A stretch of 64,000 nucleotides of DNA, from NCBI GenBank assembly GCA_030831165.1, contig JAURLP010000012.1, forward strand, positions 156,707-220,706, in the 5' to 3' direction. The notes under the pieces were generated by a model. The model saw only the letters and a list, made by a program, of their open reading frames with translations, had not been told where the DNA came from and did no database searches. Position numbers and translations under genes: made by a program. The stretch comes from Gammaproteobacteria bacterium. Lineage in GTDB: Bacteria > Pseudomonadota > Gammaproteobacteria > Pseudomonadales > Pseudohongiellaceae. Below are positions 1-9,336 of this stretch, piece by piece. The first letter of the stretch is position 1. The number at the start of each line of letters is the position of its first letter.

Positions 1-4
1 CTCA

Positions 5-1024
5 TTAGTCCGGACCGATCCCTGCCTTTAGTGCTTCTTCGATTAATTTCGGACCATGATAGATAAAACCTGTATAGATTTGCAGCAAACTGGCCCCCGC
101 TTTAAATTTATCTTGGGCACTCAGCGTATCCATTATTCCCCCTACTCCTATAATGGGAATAGTATTTTGCAAATGTTGATTTAATATTTTGATAATAATG
201 GTAGATCTGGATGCCAACGGTGCTCCACTTAATCCTCCAGTTTCATTGCTTGATTCTGATTCACGTAAATCGGTCCTGCTTATCGTCGTATTGGTGGCTA
301 TCACACCATCTATCCCATGCATAAGCAGGGCCAGAGCAATATCCTTGCATTCTTTTTCATTGAGATCAGGGGCTATTTTTAATAAGAGCGGCACGTATTT
401 TTGATGCCGCCCGGCTAAAAGAGCCTGCTCAGCCTTAATCACACTTAACAGAGACTTGAGCCCTTCACCAAACTGCAAAGCCCTTAAACCCGGAGTATTG
501 GGAGAAGACAGGTTGACCACAATGTAATCTGCATAGGCATAGAGCTCTCGCAAACAAAATAAGTAATCCTCGTGAGCCTGCTCTAGGGGTGTTGAAAAGT
601 TTTTTCCAATATTCACACCGACAATGCCACTGAAACGCCTGCTTTTAAGGCGCTTAACCATGTGTCTCACCCCCTTATTATTGAAGCCCATGCGATTGAT
701 CAAAGCTCTGTCTTTACTCAATCTAAATAAGCGAGGTTTGGGGTTGCCTGGCTGTGCCAGCGGAGTGACTGTTCCCACCTCTATAAAACCAAAACCCAGG
801 GAGCCTAGGGCGTCAATGTAATCACCATTTTTATCCAGCCCTGCGGCAATCCCAATCGGGTTTTTAAACTGTAAGCCAAAAGCATCAATGGTATTGCTCG
901 GCACCGAAGGTGAAAAAAACCTTGTCAATCCAAGCCTATAAAGAAGCTTCAATCCTGCCAGGCCAAGATGGTGGGAAAACTCTGCAGGGAAAAGAAAAAG
1001 AAAGCGTCGAATCAATGTATACAA
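5..1024 (-). CDS. pyrD: Dihydroorotate dehydrogenase (quinone), class 2
   Basis: Oxidises dihydroorotate to orotate in pyrimidine synthesis and passes electrons to ubiquinone at the inner membrane. The 339 residues match the class 2 family length. An amphipathic N-terminal helix region precedes the FMN barrel. NPIGIAAGLDKNGD lies at about residues 55-68 and NLSSPNTPGLR, holding the catalytic serine, at about 171-181. A late GVGGI phosphate-binding motif is also present. The start is a TTG at 1022-1024 with GGAG about 10 bases upstream; no better ATG precedes the family N-terminus. The gene is complete and divergent from the moxR operon. Confidence 0.96.
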   Translation of the reverse strand: MYTLIRRFLFLFPAEFSHHLGLAGLKLLYRLGLTRFFSPSVPSNTIDAFGLQFKNPIGIAAGLDKNGDYIDALGSLGFGFIEVGTVTPLAQPGNPKPRLFRLSKDRALINRMGFNNKGVRHMVKRLKSRRFSGIVGVNIGKNFSTPLEQAHEDYLFCLRELYAYADYIVVNLSSPNTPGLRALQFGEGLKSLLSVIKAEQALLAGRHQKYVPLLLKIAPDLNEKECKDIALALLMHGIDGVIATNTTISRTDLRESESSNETGGLSGAPLASRSTIIIKILNQHLQNTIPIIGVGGIMDTLSAQDKFKAGASLLQIYTGFIYHGPKLIEEALKAGIGPD

Positions 1025-1207
1025 AATAGTCTTACTCCATAATTAATTCACAATATAGTGCTTGAATAAAAAAGTCACAAGCATGAATTGGATTGCTATT
1101 TATCTTAATAGAATCAGGCCATTTGTGGATGTTTAGGGTATCATGTGCGACTTTATTTAAAGCACAAAAATAATACTTAAATATTAACTGCAGTAAGAGA
1201 TCAAATT

Positions 1208-2167
1208 ATGCCGCAAAAAGAAATGATTGGAGCCTTGAAAGAATGGCTCTCTCAGCAAATTATTGGACAAGAGAAACTACTAGATCGATTATTAATTGCC
1301 CTGTTAGCAGACGGGCATCTCCTTGTCGAAGGTGCTCCTGGGCTCGCCAAAACCAAAGCCATCAAAAATTTATCTGAGGCTATTGAAGGCGATTTCCACC
1401 GCATCCAGTTTACCCCTGACCTCCTGCCTAGTGACATCACAGGTACAGAAATTTATCGTCCTGAAGATGGCAGCTTTACATTTCAACAAGGCCCTATATT
1501 CCATAATCTGGTCTTAGCGGATGAAATCAATCGTGCACCGGCAAAGGTACAGTCTGCTCTTTTGGAGGCGATGGCTGAGCATCAGGTCAGTGTCGGTAGG
1601 GAAACCTTTCATTTGCCTGAGCTATTTTTAGTTATGGCAACACAAAACCCAATTGAACAGGAAGGCACCTACCCACTGCCAGAAGCTCAACTTGACCGCT
1701 TTCTTATGCATGTGACAGTAGATTACCCTGATAAAGATGCTGAACGAAAAATTCTGCATCTGGTAAGAGATGAGGCCAAGCACCTGACCCCAACACCACC
1801 GGCCATCGTTCCGCAAAAAGATTTATTTGCTGCCCGTCAGGATATTCTCAATTTGCATATGGCTGAGGCTGTTGAAGAATATATTCTACAGTTAGTCATG
1901 GCGACTCGAAATCCTGCACCTTATAGTGAAGATCTCGCCAAATGGATTGATTACGGCGCGAGCCCACGTGGCACCATTTCTTTAGACATTTGCTCCAGGG
2001 CTCATGCCTGGTTAAAAGGAAAAGACTTTGTTAGCCCAGAGGATGTGCATGAAATCTTTCATGATGTCTTACGTCACCGTGTACTGATCAGTTTTGAAGC
2101 AGAAGCTGCAGGTATAGATGCTGACAGGGTCCTAGATGAAGTGCTAACACTGGTCCCTTCAGCTTAA
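1208..2167 (+). CDS. MoxR-family AAA+ ATPase, Bat operon
   Basis: MoxR-type AAA+ ATPase, a chaperone-like protein thought to act with VWA-domain partners. A Walker A motif (GAPGLAKTK) is at residues 42-50, a Walker B motif (LVLADEINRA) at about 101-110, and the sensor ATQNP at about 143. The 319 residues are typical. It is the first gene of a rightward set with DUF58, DUF4381, two VWA proteins and BatD, the usual gammaproteobacterial Bat order. A separate MoxR gene at 12507-13430 belongs to a different operon. The client is unknown; envelope-stress or maturation roles are inferred from the family. Confidence 0.93.
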   Translation: MPQKEMIGALKEWLSQQIIGQEKLLDRLLIALLADGHLLVEGAPGLAKTKAIKNLSEAIEGDFHRIQFTPDLLPSDITGTEIYRPEDGSFTFQQGPIFHNLVLADEINRAPAKVQSALLEAMAEHQVSVGRETFHLPELFLVMATQNPIEQEGTYPLPEAQLDRFLMHVTVDYPDKDAERKILHLVRDEAKHLTPTPPAIVPQKDLFAARQDILNLHMAEAVEEYILQLVMATRNPAPYSEDLAKWIDYGASPRGTISLDICSRAHAWLKGKDFVSPEDVHEIFHDVLRHRVLISFEAEAAGIDADRVLDEVLTLVPSA

Positions 2168-2190
2168 TTTAAGTAAAGACCAGGGCGCTT

Positions 2191-3159
2191 ATGTCACACA
2201 AAAGAGAATTAAACCTCCAGCATGATCAGTTTCGATGTCGCGGAGCCTCTTTGGACTTGCAGCAATTACTCGATCAACGCCATGTTGCTCGAGCGCTTGA
2301 ACTCTATTATCAATCACGCTCCCGGCTGGGTATGTCAGGCTCCCACATTTCCAAGGCAAAGGGTCGCGGTGTCGATTTTGAAGAACACCGAGCTTATCAG
2401 GCTGGTGATGACATCAGGAGTATTGACTGGCGTGTCACTGCTCGAACTGGTCGACCTTTCACAAAAATCTTCAGAGAAGAGCGAGAAAGACCTGTTATTA
2501 TTGGTGTCGATCAAAGCCACCGTATGTTTTTTGGTAGCCAGGTAAGTTTCAAATCAGTCGTTGCTGCCGAAATCGCAGCAATTTTATGCTGGATGACGGT
2601 TGATAACGGCGATAGGGTCGGCGGTGTAGTCTACTCCGACTCAAATAACGAAATGGTTAAACCCAGACGAGGTAAGCGCTCAGCCTTACGTTTTTTAAGT
2701 CTGGTAGCCGATTACAACCAGAATCTGCTGATGCAACATAAACCGCCAAGCGCTCCAGCAGCCAAATCGGGTCTTCAAGATGCTCTGGAGCATATTTATA
2801 GAATTACCCGTCCAGGGTCTACTATATATCTAATCAGTGACTTTAGTGACATGAATAAGCTGTGTCTTCAATACATGCAGCAATTATCATTACATAACAA
2901 CCTAACATGCATCTTTATTTACGATATTCTAGAGACGCAACTGCCACAACCAGGTGTGTACAACATAACTAATGGTGACGAAATGGATACTATTGACACC
3001 TACACCACTGAAATCAGGGAATCTTACCACCAGGCCTTTGAAGACAGATTACAAAACCTGCGAGCAGAACTTAATTTGTTAAAAGTACCCCTAATAAGCT
3101 TGAGAACAGATCAGATAGTATTGGAACAACTGGAAACATGGAATCAGAAGACCCCTTAA
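2191..3159 (+). CDS. DUF58 domain protein, Bat operon
   Basis: DUF58 family protein of 322 residues, the standard partner of MoxR ATPases. The diagnostic DUF58 block (DIRSIDWRVTARTGRPF) lies at about residues 74-90. The rest has a VWA-like alpha/beta layout without a clear MIDAS metal site. No membrane segments are seen, unlike the longer DUF58 protein at 11442-12428. It starts 23 bases after moxR, and its 3' end overlaps the next gene by 22 bases, which suggests translational coupling. Biochemical function is not established. Confidence 0.9.
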   Translation: MSHKRELNLQHDQFRCRGASLDLQQLLDQRHVARALELYYQSRSRLGMSGSHISKAKGRGVDFEEHRAYQAGDDIRSIDWRVTARTGRPFTKIFREERERPVIIGVDQSHRMFFGSQVSFKSVVAAEIAAILCWMTVDNGDRVGGVVYSDSNNEMVKPRRGKRSALRFLSLVADYNQNLLMQHKPPSAPAAKSGLQDALEHIYRITRPGSTIYLISDFSDMNKLCLQYMQQLSLHNNLTCIFIYDILETQLPQPGVYNITNGDEMDTIDTYTTEIRESYHQAFEDRLQNLRAELNLLKVPLISLRTDQIVLEQLETWNQKTP

Positions 3160-3692
3160 GTCAGTTAGCAGATATTCATCTACCTGACCCCGTTAGCTTC
3201 TGGCCTCTTGCACCAGGCTGGTGGGTTCTTATTGTTCTGGTTTTAATGGGGCTATGCTGGTTAGTCTTTCTATCAGTAAAAAAACTTATCCTAAACAGGC
3301 GCTTACAAATTGCACAGAGTGAACTTGAAAAGGCCATAGAAGCTTACCGAGATCAAACCAGCAAGGACAACAGCGATCACAATAAGGCTGGTCTGGACTA
3401 CCTATATGCTGTTAATTCAGTGCTAAATCGAGTTGCACTGTATACAAATCCTAAACATTCTCGTGAAATTGCCAAATTGACTGGTAAACCGTGGCTGGCA
3501 TATCTGGACCAATCTTATGGTGGCACTGATTTTCGTGAGGGCCCAGGTAAGGTACTTGCTGAAGGACAATACCGCCCGATTTTCAAAGGTGAAGTGGAAA
3601 GTTTGTACAGCCTGGCACAAATCTGGATAGTTGCCTGCTATAAAGGTAAAGATAAGCCCGCTGCCAGAACCAACATTGAGGTGGTTGCATGA
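3138..3692 (+). CDS. DUF4381 membrane protein, Bat operon
   Basis: A 184-residue DUF4381 protein, a usual member of proteobacterial Bat operons. A short N-terminal stretch contains the family-like segment LPDPVSFWPLAPGWW, followed by one membrane helix at about residues 28-46. The remainder is a cytoplasmic, mostly helical domain. The start lies inside the preceding DUF58 gene, and the stop overlaps the start of the next gene in an ATGA arrangement. Function is unknown; the position suggests an anchor or adaptor for the VWA proteins. Confidence 0.87.
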   Translation: MESEDPLSQLADIHLPDPVSFWPLAPGWWVLIVLVLMGLCWLVFLSVKKLILNRRLQIAQSELEKAIEAYRDQTSKDNSDHNKAGLDYLYAVNSVLNRVALYTNPKHSREIAKLTGKPWLAYLDQSYGGTDFREGPGKVLAEGQYRPIFKGEVESLYSLAQIWIVACYKGKDKPAARTNIEVVA

Positions 3693-4729
3693 TTGAATTT
3701 GAATGGCCCTGGGTTTTTATCCTGATACCACTTCCCTATTTTATAAATCGTCTGATGCCTCGAGCTGAAATAGTTGAAGCCCCTTTATTTGTCCCTTTTT
3801 TCAACTCATTAAAATCAGTCGTAAACTCTAGCCCGAGGTTAGGCAGTCGCAGTTGGATTCTTTCATTTTTTGCTTTGCTGTGCTGGATTTTGCTGGTCAT
3901 AGCGGCCAGCAGACCGCAATGGGTCGGAGAACCCGTACAACTTCCTACAACAGGACGAGATCTTATGCTATCAGTGGACATTTCCGGCAGTATGGAAGCT
4001 CAGGACATACAACTTGAAGGTAGAAATGCCACACGTTTAGAGGTTGTTAAGTCAGTTGTCGGTGATTTCGTCGAAAGACGAAGTGGTGATCGCTTAGGCT
4101 TAATTCTGTTTGCTGCAAGAGCTTATACGCAGGCTCCATTAACATTTGATAGAGAAACAGTCGGCATACTGTTGGAAGAGGCTCAAATTGGCATCATAGA
4201 AGAAAATGCTACAGCCATTGGTGATGCTATAGGCCTGGGTGTTAGACACTTGCGTGAGCGCCCTGAAGCCAGCCGAATATTGATTCTACTGACTGACGGG
4301 GTCAATAATGCAGGCCAGGTATCGCCTATGCAGGCGGGCGAGCTAGCGCTTAGAGAAGGCATTAGGATATACACGATTGGGATTGGCGCAGAAAGCGCTG
4401 CACGATCTTCAATTTTCAGTTCCAGAGCCGTTAACCCTTCGGCTGATCTTGATGAAGAAACCCTGACCGCAATCGCTGAAAATACAGGTGGACAATATTT
4501 TAGGGCACGCAATATAGAAGAACTGGAACAAATTTATGCTGTGCTGGATGAATTGGAGCCTGTCGAACAGGAAGACGAAACTTTTCGGCCAACTATTGCG
4601 CTGTTTTACTGGCCATTGGGCTTATGTCTGTTGCTAAGCTTTCTTATTGCTTTAAGCCGATTACCTGTATTAAGTCTCTGGAAAAAAGATCTAGTCGCCC
4701 CAATGTCTATGACAGAAAGTAAAATCTAG
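3689..4729 (+). CDS. batA: VWA-domain membrane protein, BatA-like
   Basis: BatA-like protein of 346 residues. Membrane helices are at about 57-75 and 304-323, with a von Willebrand factor A domain between them. The metal-site motif DISGS is at residues 97-101, and a later LLTDGVNNAG completes the MIDAS layout. VWA domains bind metal and partner proteins. The Bacteroides Bat proteins gave the family its aerotolerance name, but the role in proteobacteria is not settled. A strong GAGGTGG ribosome site precedes the ATG. It ends directly before the second VWA gene. Confidence 0.9.
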   Translation: MIEFEWPWVFILIPLPYFINRLMPRAEIVEAPLFVPFFNSLKSVVNSSPRLGSRSWILSFFALLCWILLVIAASRPQWVGEPVQLPTTGRDLMLSVDISGSMEAQDIQLEGRNATRLEVVKSVVGDFVERRSGDRLGLILFAARAYTQAPLTFDRETVGILLEEAQIGIIEENATAIGDAIGLGVRHLRERPEASRILILLTDGVNNAGQVSPMQAGELALREGIRIYTIGIGAESAARSSIFSSRAVNPSADLDEETLTAIAENTGGQYFRARNIEELEQIYAVLDELEPVEQEDETFRPTIALFYWPLGLCLLLSFLIALSRLPVLSLWKKDLVAPMSMTESKI

Positions 4730-6532
4730 ATGGACTTTATGCCAACATTTATCGAAAATTTTCATTTTATTCGCCCTCTTTTATTATTGGGGCTGGTTCC
4801 TGCTGTTATTCTGGTAGCAACCTTGGGTTTTCTTCACAGTCGGAATTCCAGTTGGCATAAAGCAGTCGATGCCACTTTACTACCCTTTTTGCTGGAACAA
4901 AATACGCGCTCCAGACAGTACCTTCCTTTATACGGCCTTTTAAGCATTTGGGTGCTATCAATCATCGCACTTGCTGGGCCTGCCTGGCAACAGCTTCCCT
5001 CCCCTGTACAGGAGCGCGAAGATGCCATGGTTATCGTACAAGATCTGTCTTTATCCATGTATTCAACGGATTTAAATCCCAGCAGGCTTGTTCGTGCCCA
5101 GCGTAAGCTAATTGATATTCTTAACAGCCGCAAAGAAGAAGGCCAGACAGCTCTGGTTGTTTATGCCGGGAGTGCACACACGGTCACCCCGCTAACAGAT
5201 GACATAGCAACTATCACCAATATGGTTTCTGCACTCGACCCTAATATCATGCCGCTATTGGGCAGTAAACCAGAAGAAGGCATAAGACTTGCGGTTGAGT
5301 TATTGGAAAATGCCCAATTAAATGAAGCTAAAATCCTGCTGGTGACTGATGGCATTAATCGAGCTGACCTGGCAGGCATCAGAGACATCTTGAATGGGAC
5401 CTTCCATAATCTGGTTATACTGGGCGTTGGTACTGATGAGGGAGCTCCGATACCAACGAATGATGGTTTCTTACGTGACCAAAATAATGCTATCGTCATT
5501 CCCAGCCTGAATCGTAGTTTATTGGAAGAACTGGCTGAATCGGTTAATGGACGCTATGCAGATGTCGTCCTATCAGACGATGATATTGATTACCTACTGG
5601 AACAAACCTTATTGGATGAAACCCGTAATTTGCGCGATGTAGAGCAAGAATTTGATACCTGGTCTGAAGCTGGCCCGTGGCTGCTATTGCTGGTTTTACC
5701 TCTTGCTGCCCTTTCCTTTCGTCGTGGCTGGCTGCTTAGCATCTGCTTGATGATTTTCATTTCTCCCCAGCAACAGGCTTATGCTTTAGGCTGGAAAGAT
5801 CTCTGGGCTAATAAAAACCAACAGGGCGTTGAGGCATTCAATACCGATGAATTCGATAATGCTGCCGGTCTTTTTGATGATGGCAATTGGCGGGCTGCAT
5901 CGTACTATCGTAATGGCGATTACCAGGCCGCCTTAAATGAACTAAATGCGCAGACAGGACTTAATGCGACCTATAACAAGGGCAATACATTAGCCCGATT
6001 AAAACGTTATGAGGATGCTATTGCTGCCTATGATGAGGTACTGGCAGAACAACCTGATCATGCTGATGCACTTTTCAATAAAGCCATAGTCCAGAATTTA
6101 TTGGAAGAGCAAGAAAAGATGCAGCCAGAAGATCAACAAGAAAATGAACAGGGTCAGGAACAAGAGCAAAATGAGACCGAACAGAGTCAATCTGAGCAGC
6201 AACAAAATCAAGAGCAAGCCCAACAAAGCGAACAGGATCAGGAAAACTCTGATCAGCCACCCGAACAACAAGAAGAGTCCGAAGTGACTGACTCAGATGC
6301 AGGTCAAGAGCAAGAAAATGAAGAAGAACAGGAAGGGCCCGACCCGCAAACAGCTCAAACACAAGAGTCTGCTGAGGAAGAGCAGGCAATGCAACAATGG
6401 CTAGGCCGTATTGAAGATGACCCCGGCGAGTTGCTTAGGAACAAATTCCGTTATCAGACCCAACAATTACTTTATGAGCAATTACAAAACTCAGGAACTC
6501 TTGGTACAGGAACAACTGATCAGATATGGTAA
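4730..6532 (+). CDS. batB: VWA and TPR membrane protein, BatB/BatC fusion
   Basis: A 600-residue protein joining a BatB-like VWA domain to a BatC-like TPR region. Hydrophobic helices occur near residues 15-33 and 66-85. The MIDAS motif DLSLS is at 105-109 and LLVTDGINRA follows. Another helix lies at about 323-340. TPR-like repeats follow at about 395-450, then a stretch of glutamine and glutamate at about 463-555. The start ATG abuts the preceding stop codon. Fusion of BatB and BatC is common in gammaproteobacteria. The Q/E-rich segment is probably a flexible linker. Confidence 0.9.
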   Translation: MDFMPTFIENFHFIRPLLLLGLVPAVILVATLGFLHSRNSSWHKAVDATLLPFLLEQNTRSRQYLPLYGLLSIWVLSIIALAGPAWQQLPSPVQEREDAMVIVQDLSLSMYSTDLNPSRLVRAQRKLIDILNSRKEEGQTALVVYAGSAHTVTPLTDDIATITNMVSALDPNIMPLLGSKPEEGIRLAVELLENAQLNEAKILLVTDGINRADLAGIRDILNGTFHNLVILGVGTDEGAPIPTNDGFLRDQNNAIVIPSLNRSLLEELAESVNGRYADVVLSDDDIDYLLEQTLLDETRNLRDVEQEFDTWSEAGPWLLLLVLPLAALSFRRGWLLSICLMIFISPQQQAYALGWKDLWANKNQQGVEAFNTDEFDNAAGLFDDGNWRAASYYRNGDYQAALNELNAQTGLNATYNKGNTLARLKRYEDAIAAYDEVLAEQPDHADALFNKAIVQNLLEEQEKMQPEDQQENEQGQEQEQNETEQSQSEQQQNQEQAQQSEQDQENSDQPPEQQEESEVTDSDAGQEQENEEEQEGPDPQTAQTQESAEEEQAMQQWLGRIEDDPGELLRNKFRYQTQQLLYEQLQNSGTLGTGTTDQIW

Positions 6533-8271
6533 ATCGTCTTGTATTTTTTATATTTTTATTTCTCCCCCTCCTTACTTTCGCCCAGGATGGATTACTAAGT
6601 GCCTATGTCGACCGAACTGAAGTATCTGTTAACGATGTATTCACCCTTACTATCCGGGTAAATGCCGAAATACGAGGCGGCAGACCGGACATCGACTCGC
6701 TTCAACAAGATTTTGAAATTATAGGTAGTAGCGAAAGAAACAGTTTTACCTTTATTAACGGCGTTTCCCAGCAATGGTCTGAATTTCGAATATCTCTTCG
6801 CGCCCGTTCGACGGGCAATTTAACGATACCCGCATTTCGCGTAGGCAATGAAGTAACAATGCCAATCACTGTTAGTGTTTCAGATGGCATTCAAAACCAA
6901 GTCAGTTCAGAAGACTTTTTCCTGACCTCAAGTGTCAGTAAAGAAACCATTTATGTGCAGGAACAATTGCTGTACACCGTGAAAATTTACTTTTCAGTGC
7001 CCTTCGATCAAGGTGCCCAGCTCGGTGCTCCTGATGCTGAAAATGCCGTTATACAGCAATTAGGTAATGATATAAGCACACAAGAAGTCATAGACGGCTT
7101 GCGTTATAACGTTATAGAACGGCGTTTTGTAATATTCCCACAAAGTAGTGGCAGCCTGGAAATATCGCCTATCACTTTCACTGCAACTGTCGGTCGACGC
7201 CGAAGTGGCAGTATCTTCTCGGGACAAATGACCGGTGGTCGTGCTATCAATTTAAGCAGCAACTCTCATTTAATCACCGTCCTGGGCAAGCCAGATAGTT
7301 ATCCGATTGATGCTACTTGGCTACCTTCCAGCAATCTGGAACTGGAAGAAAACTGGAGTGGCAGTCTGCAAAACCTTGAAACTGGTGAAGCAATCACACG
7401 TAATCTCAGAATGCGTGCAGATGGCCTAAGCAGCTCTTTATTGCCTGATATTCAATATTCCGAAACAGAAACTTTAAAGTTTTATCCGGATCAGGCCAAC
7501 CGTGAAGATCTCGCTAATCAAAATGGCGTAACAGGAATACGCTCTCAAGGCACCGCTATAGTGGCAACCGAAGGCGGAAATTTTACTCTGCCAGCACTAG
7601 AAATCCCCTGGTGGAATACACTTACAGACAGGCTTGAGTATGCAAGATTACCCGAACATACACTGAGTGTAATGCCGGGGAACATCCCTGCCACTGGGCT
7701 CATACCTGATCAATTTGAAGCCAACACGGCTCAAATACAAAACCGCCCGCTTGTAAGCAACCAAGGCAATACTGAACGCATTTGGATACTGGCTACTAGC
7801 ATATTTGCCATTGCCTGGCTGTTCAGTACGCTTATGTGGTATCGCAACAAACTGACTCTAAAACAATTTGCTTCTGGCTTATTAACACCATCAACAGTGC
7901 CCAATAAAAAATCGACAGCTCATAATGATTCGAATCAACTTAGCGCGGATAAAGCGCTTCAGAATTTACAGAAAGCTTGCAAAAAATCAAACCTGTCAGA
8001 AATAAGGCAATCTTTATTAACATGGGCTCGATTACATTTTTCTAACAGGCAAATAATTGCTATAGAAAGTTTAAAAAAATATATTGAAAAATCTGAAATA
8101 ATTGAGATGCTGGATGAATTGGAAAAATCGCTTTATAGCACAGCACCCGATGATAATAATTTTCGATCGCAAGCTTTGCTATTGGAGATAAAAAAGCTTC
8201 ACAAGCTAGGTTATAAACCAGAAAGAAATGCGGCAGAGCAATATACTCTGCCGCCTCTTTATAAAAATTAA
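6526..8271 (+). CDS. batD: BatD-like oxygen-tolerance protein
   Basis: BatD family protein of 581 residues and the last gene of the Bat operon. It has a signal peptide (residues 1-19, ending TFA), a large beta-rich periplasmic region of repeated immunoglobulin-like modules, one membrane helix at about 419-438, and a cytoplasmic C-terminal helical domain. The start overlaps the previous stop by 7 bases (ATGGTAA). It is inferred to form the periplasmic part of a complex with the two VWA proteins. Its 3' end faces the small heat-shock gene. Confidence 0.88.
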   Translation: MVNRLVFFIFLFLPLLTFAQDGLLSAYVDRTEVSVNDVFTLTIRVNAEIRGGRPDIDSLQQDFEIIGSSERNSFTFINGVSQQWSEFRISLRARSTGNLTIPAFRVGNEVTMPITVSVSDGIQNQVSSEDFFLTSSVSKETIYVQEQLLYTVKIYFSVPFDQGAQLGAPDAENAVIQQLGNDISTQEVIDGLRYNVIERRFVIFPQSSGSLEISPITFTATVGRRRSGSIFSGQMTGGRAINLSSNSHLITVLGKPDSYPIDATWLPSSNLELEENWSGSLQNLETGEAITRNLRMRADGLSSSLLPDIQYSETETLKFYPDQANREDLANQNGVTGIRSQGTAIVATEGGNFTLPALEIPWWNTLTDRLEYARLPEHTLSVMPGNIPATGLIPDQFEANTAQIQNRPLVSNQGNTERIWILATSIFAIAWLFSTLMWYRNKLTLKQFASGLLTPSTVPNKKSTAHNDSNQLSADKALQNLQKACKKSNLSEIRQSLLTWARLHFSNRQIIAIESLKKYIEKSEIIEMLDELEKSLYSTAPDDNNFRSQALLLEIKKLHKLGYKPERNAAEQYTLPPLYKN

Positions 8272-8279
8272 CGAGCTAC

Positions 8280-8322
8280 TTAAGAAAAATTAAATTATCA
8301 AATAGCAATTTAATTTTCTTAA
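8280..8322. terminator. AT-rich hairpin between convergent genes
   Basis: An imperfect inverted repeat with arms at 8280-8296 and 8307-8322. It gives a stem of about 16 base pairs with one bulged A and a 10-base loop. It sits between the batD stop and the ibpA-like stop, so it could act on either strand. The stem is almost wholly A-T, so any terminator would be weak. Confidence 0.4.
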
Positions 8323-8324
8323 AT

Positions 8325-8777
8325 TTATGCAGATTTCAAGAAGCCTTTTCTAGACTGATCATTGATGGCTATTCGTCTGGGCTTCATGGCTTCTGGAATT
8401 TCTCTGACCAGATCTACATGAAGCAAGCCATTGTTCATCGTTGCTTTGACAACCTTAACATGATCTTCCAATCTAAATTGACGTTTAAAGTTTCTTTCTG
8501 CAATACCTTGATGCAGGTAATTTCTTTCGACGTCTTTATCTTTCTTGTCAGCAGAAATCGTTAAGATATTATCTTCAGTTTCAATCGTTATTTCACTTTC
8601 ATCAAAGCCTGCAACTGCCATGCTAATTCGATAATTGTCTGTTTCAAGTAGCTCAATATTATATGGGGGATAAGCAGATTGTGAGCGTTCTGCCGTGGTT
8701 ACATTGTTCAAAAGGTTTGCGAGATGATCAAAACCTATTGTTGAACGGTATAGTGGTGAAAAATCAAATGTAGTCAT
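8325..8777 (-). CDS. ibpA: Small heat-shock protein, IbpA-like
   Basis: Hsp20-family holdase of 150 residues that binds unfolding proteins in the cytoplasm. The N-terminus (TTFDFSPLYRSTIGFD) closely matches IbpA. An alpha-crystallin domain follows, then the C-terminal IxI-type motif in PRRIAI. I chose the ATG at 8775-8777 because GAGGA lies 7 bases upstream and the protein then starts where the family does; an in-frame start at 8819 would add 14 unrelated residues. A sigma-32-like promoter lies upstream at 8872-8897. It is flanked by two MoxR/DUF58 modules but is not in an operon with either. Confidence 0.95.
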   Translation of the reverse strand: MTTFDFSPLYRSTIGFDHLANLLNNVTTAERSQSAYPPYNIELLETDNYRISMAVAGFDESEITIETEDNILTISADKKDKDVERNYLHQGIAERNFKRQFRLEDHVKVVKATMNNGLLHVDLVREIPEAMKPRRIAINDQSRKGFLKSA

Positions 8778-8871
8778 TGTTATATCCTCATTAAGCGATA
8801 TTAATATTTGCCTGTTCATCTGAACCAGGCGCCATAGTCGTTAAGCTCATTGAGCCTTCACTAAAGTATAG

Positions 8872-8897
8872 CTATGGGCACTTTCAAATTTTTCAAG
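8872..8897 (-). promoter_or_regulatory. Candidate sigma-32 promoter of ibpA-like gene
   Basis: On the minus strand, CTTGAAA (8891-8897) is followed after 11 bases by GCCCATAG (8872-8879). These resemble the heat-shock consensus CTTGAAA and CCCCATnT. The implied leader to the ATG at 8777 is close to 90 bases. Confidence 0.6.
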
Positions 8898-8924
8898 TGT
8901 TTCCGGAGTCAATTATTTCATGGG

Positions 8925-9146
8925 TTAGCTGGGCCTCATAAATTTGAATCTCGGCATAATTTTGCCGTTCACATCTACTTGTTCAGTAAACATGCTTAAA
9001 GGTCTGACCCAGTATCCTCCTTCACCATACAAGGGCACATAGAGCACCATTGTGTCCCTGGTCTCTGAATCTTTAGCAAATCCAAGCACACTATAATCTT
9101 TTCCTTTGTAGTGACGATAAAGGCCCAAAGGTATTAATTCAGACAT
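8925..9146 (-). CDS. DUF1653 family protein
   Basis: A 73-residue protein of the small, soluble DUF1653 family. It is recognisable from the order of a GLYRHYKGKDY-type N-terminus, a VLYVPLYG block and WVRPLSMF with a downstream basic RFKF end. No signal peptide, helix or catalytic motif is visible. The ATG at 9144-9146 is preferred over a TTG two codons earlier because GAGGA is 7 bases before the ATG and only about one base from the TTG. Function is unknown. A palindrome at 9219-9233 lies upstream. Confidence 0.85.
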   Translation of the reverse strand: MSELIPLGLYRHYKGKDYSVLGFAKDSETRDTMVLYVPLYGEGGYWVRPLSMFTEQVDVNGKIMPRFKFMRPS

Positions 9147-9218
9147 GAACAAGTCCTCAAGTTATTTTTAGTTTTACATCTGGTTTGGACGCATTTTAAC
9201 TTAGCATTTGAAAATCAG

Positions 9219-9233
9219 TTGAACACAGTTCAA
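9219..9233. promoter_or_regulatory. 15-base palindrome upstream of DUF1653 gene
   Basis: TTGAACACAGTTCAA is a perfect dyad (TTGAAC, three bases, GTTCAA). It lies about 73 bases upstream of the DUF1653 start, in otherwise AT-rich DNA. It has the form of a regulator binding site, but I cannot assign a regulator. Confidence 0.3.
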
Positions 9234-9336
9234 GCATACAATGAAAAATATCGATTGATTATATTGATAAAAATGACAATGCTATAAATAAAAAAATCGA
9301 ATGGACTTGATGACAGCTTGAAGCTTATAGCTTTTT

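Noticed and set aside
6075..6389. Open frame on the minus strand opposite the Q/E-rich part of the VWA-TPR gene
   Set aside because: It arises from the low-complexity codons of the real gene, with no start signal or recognisable domain.
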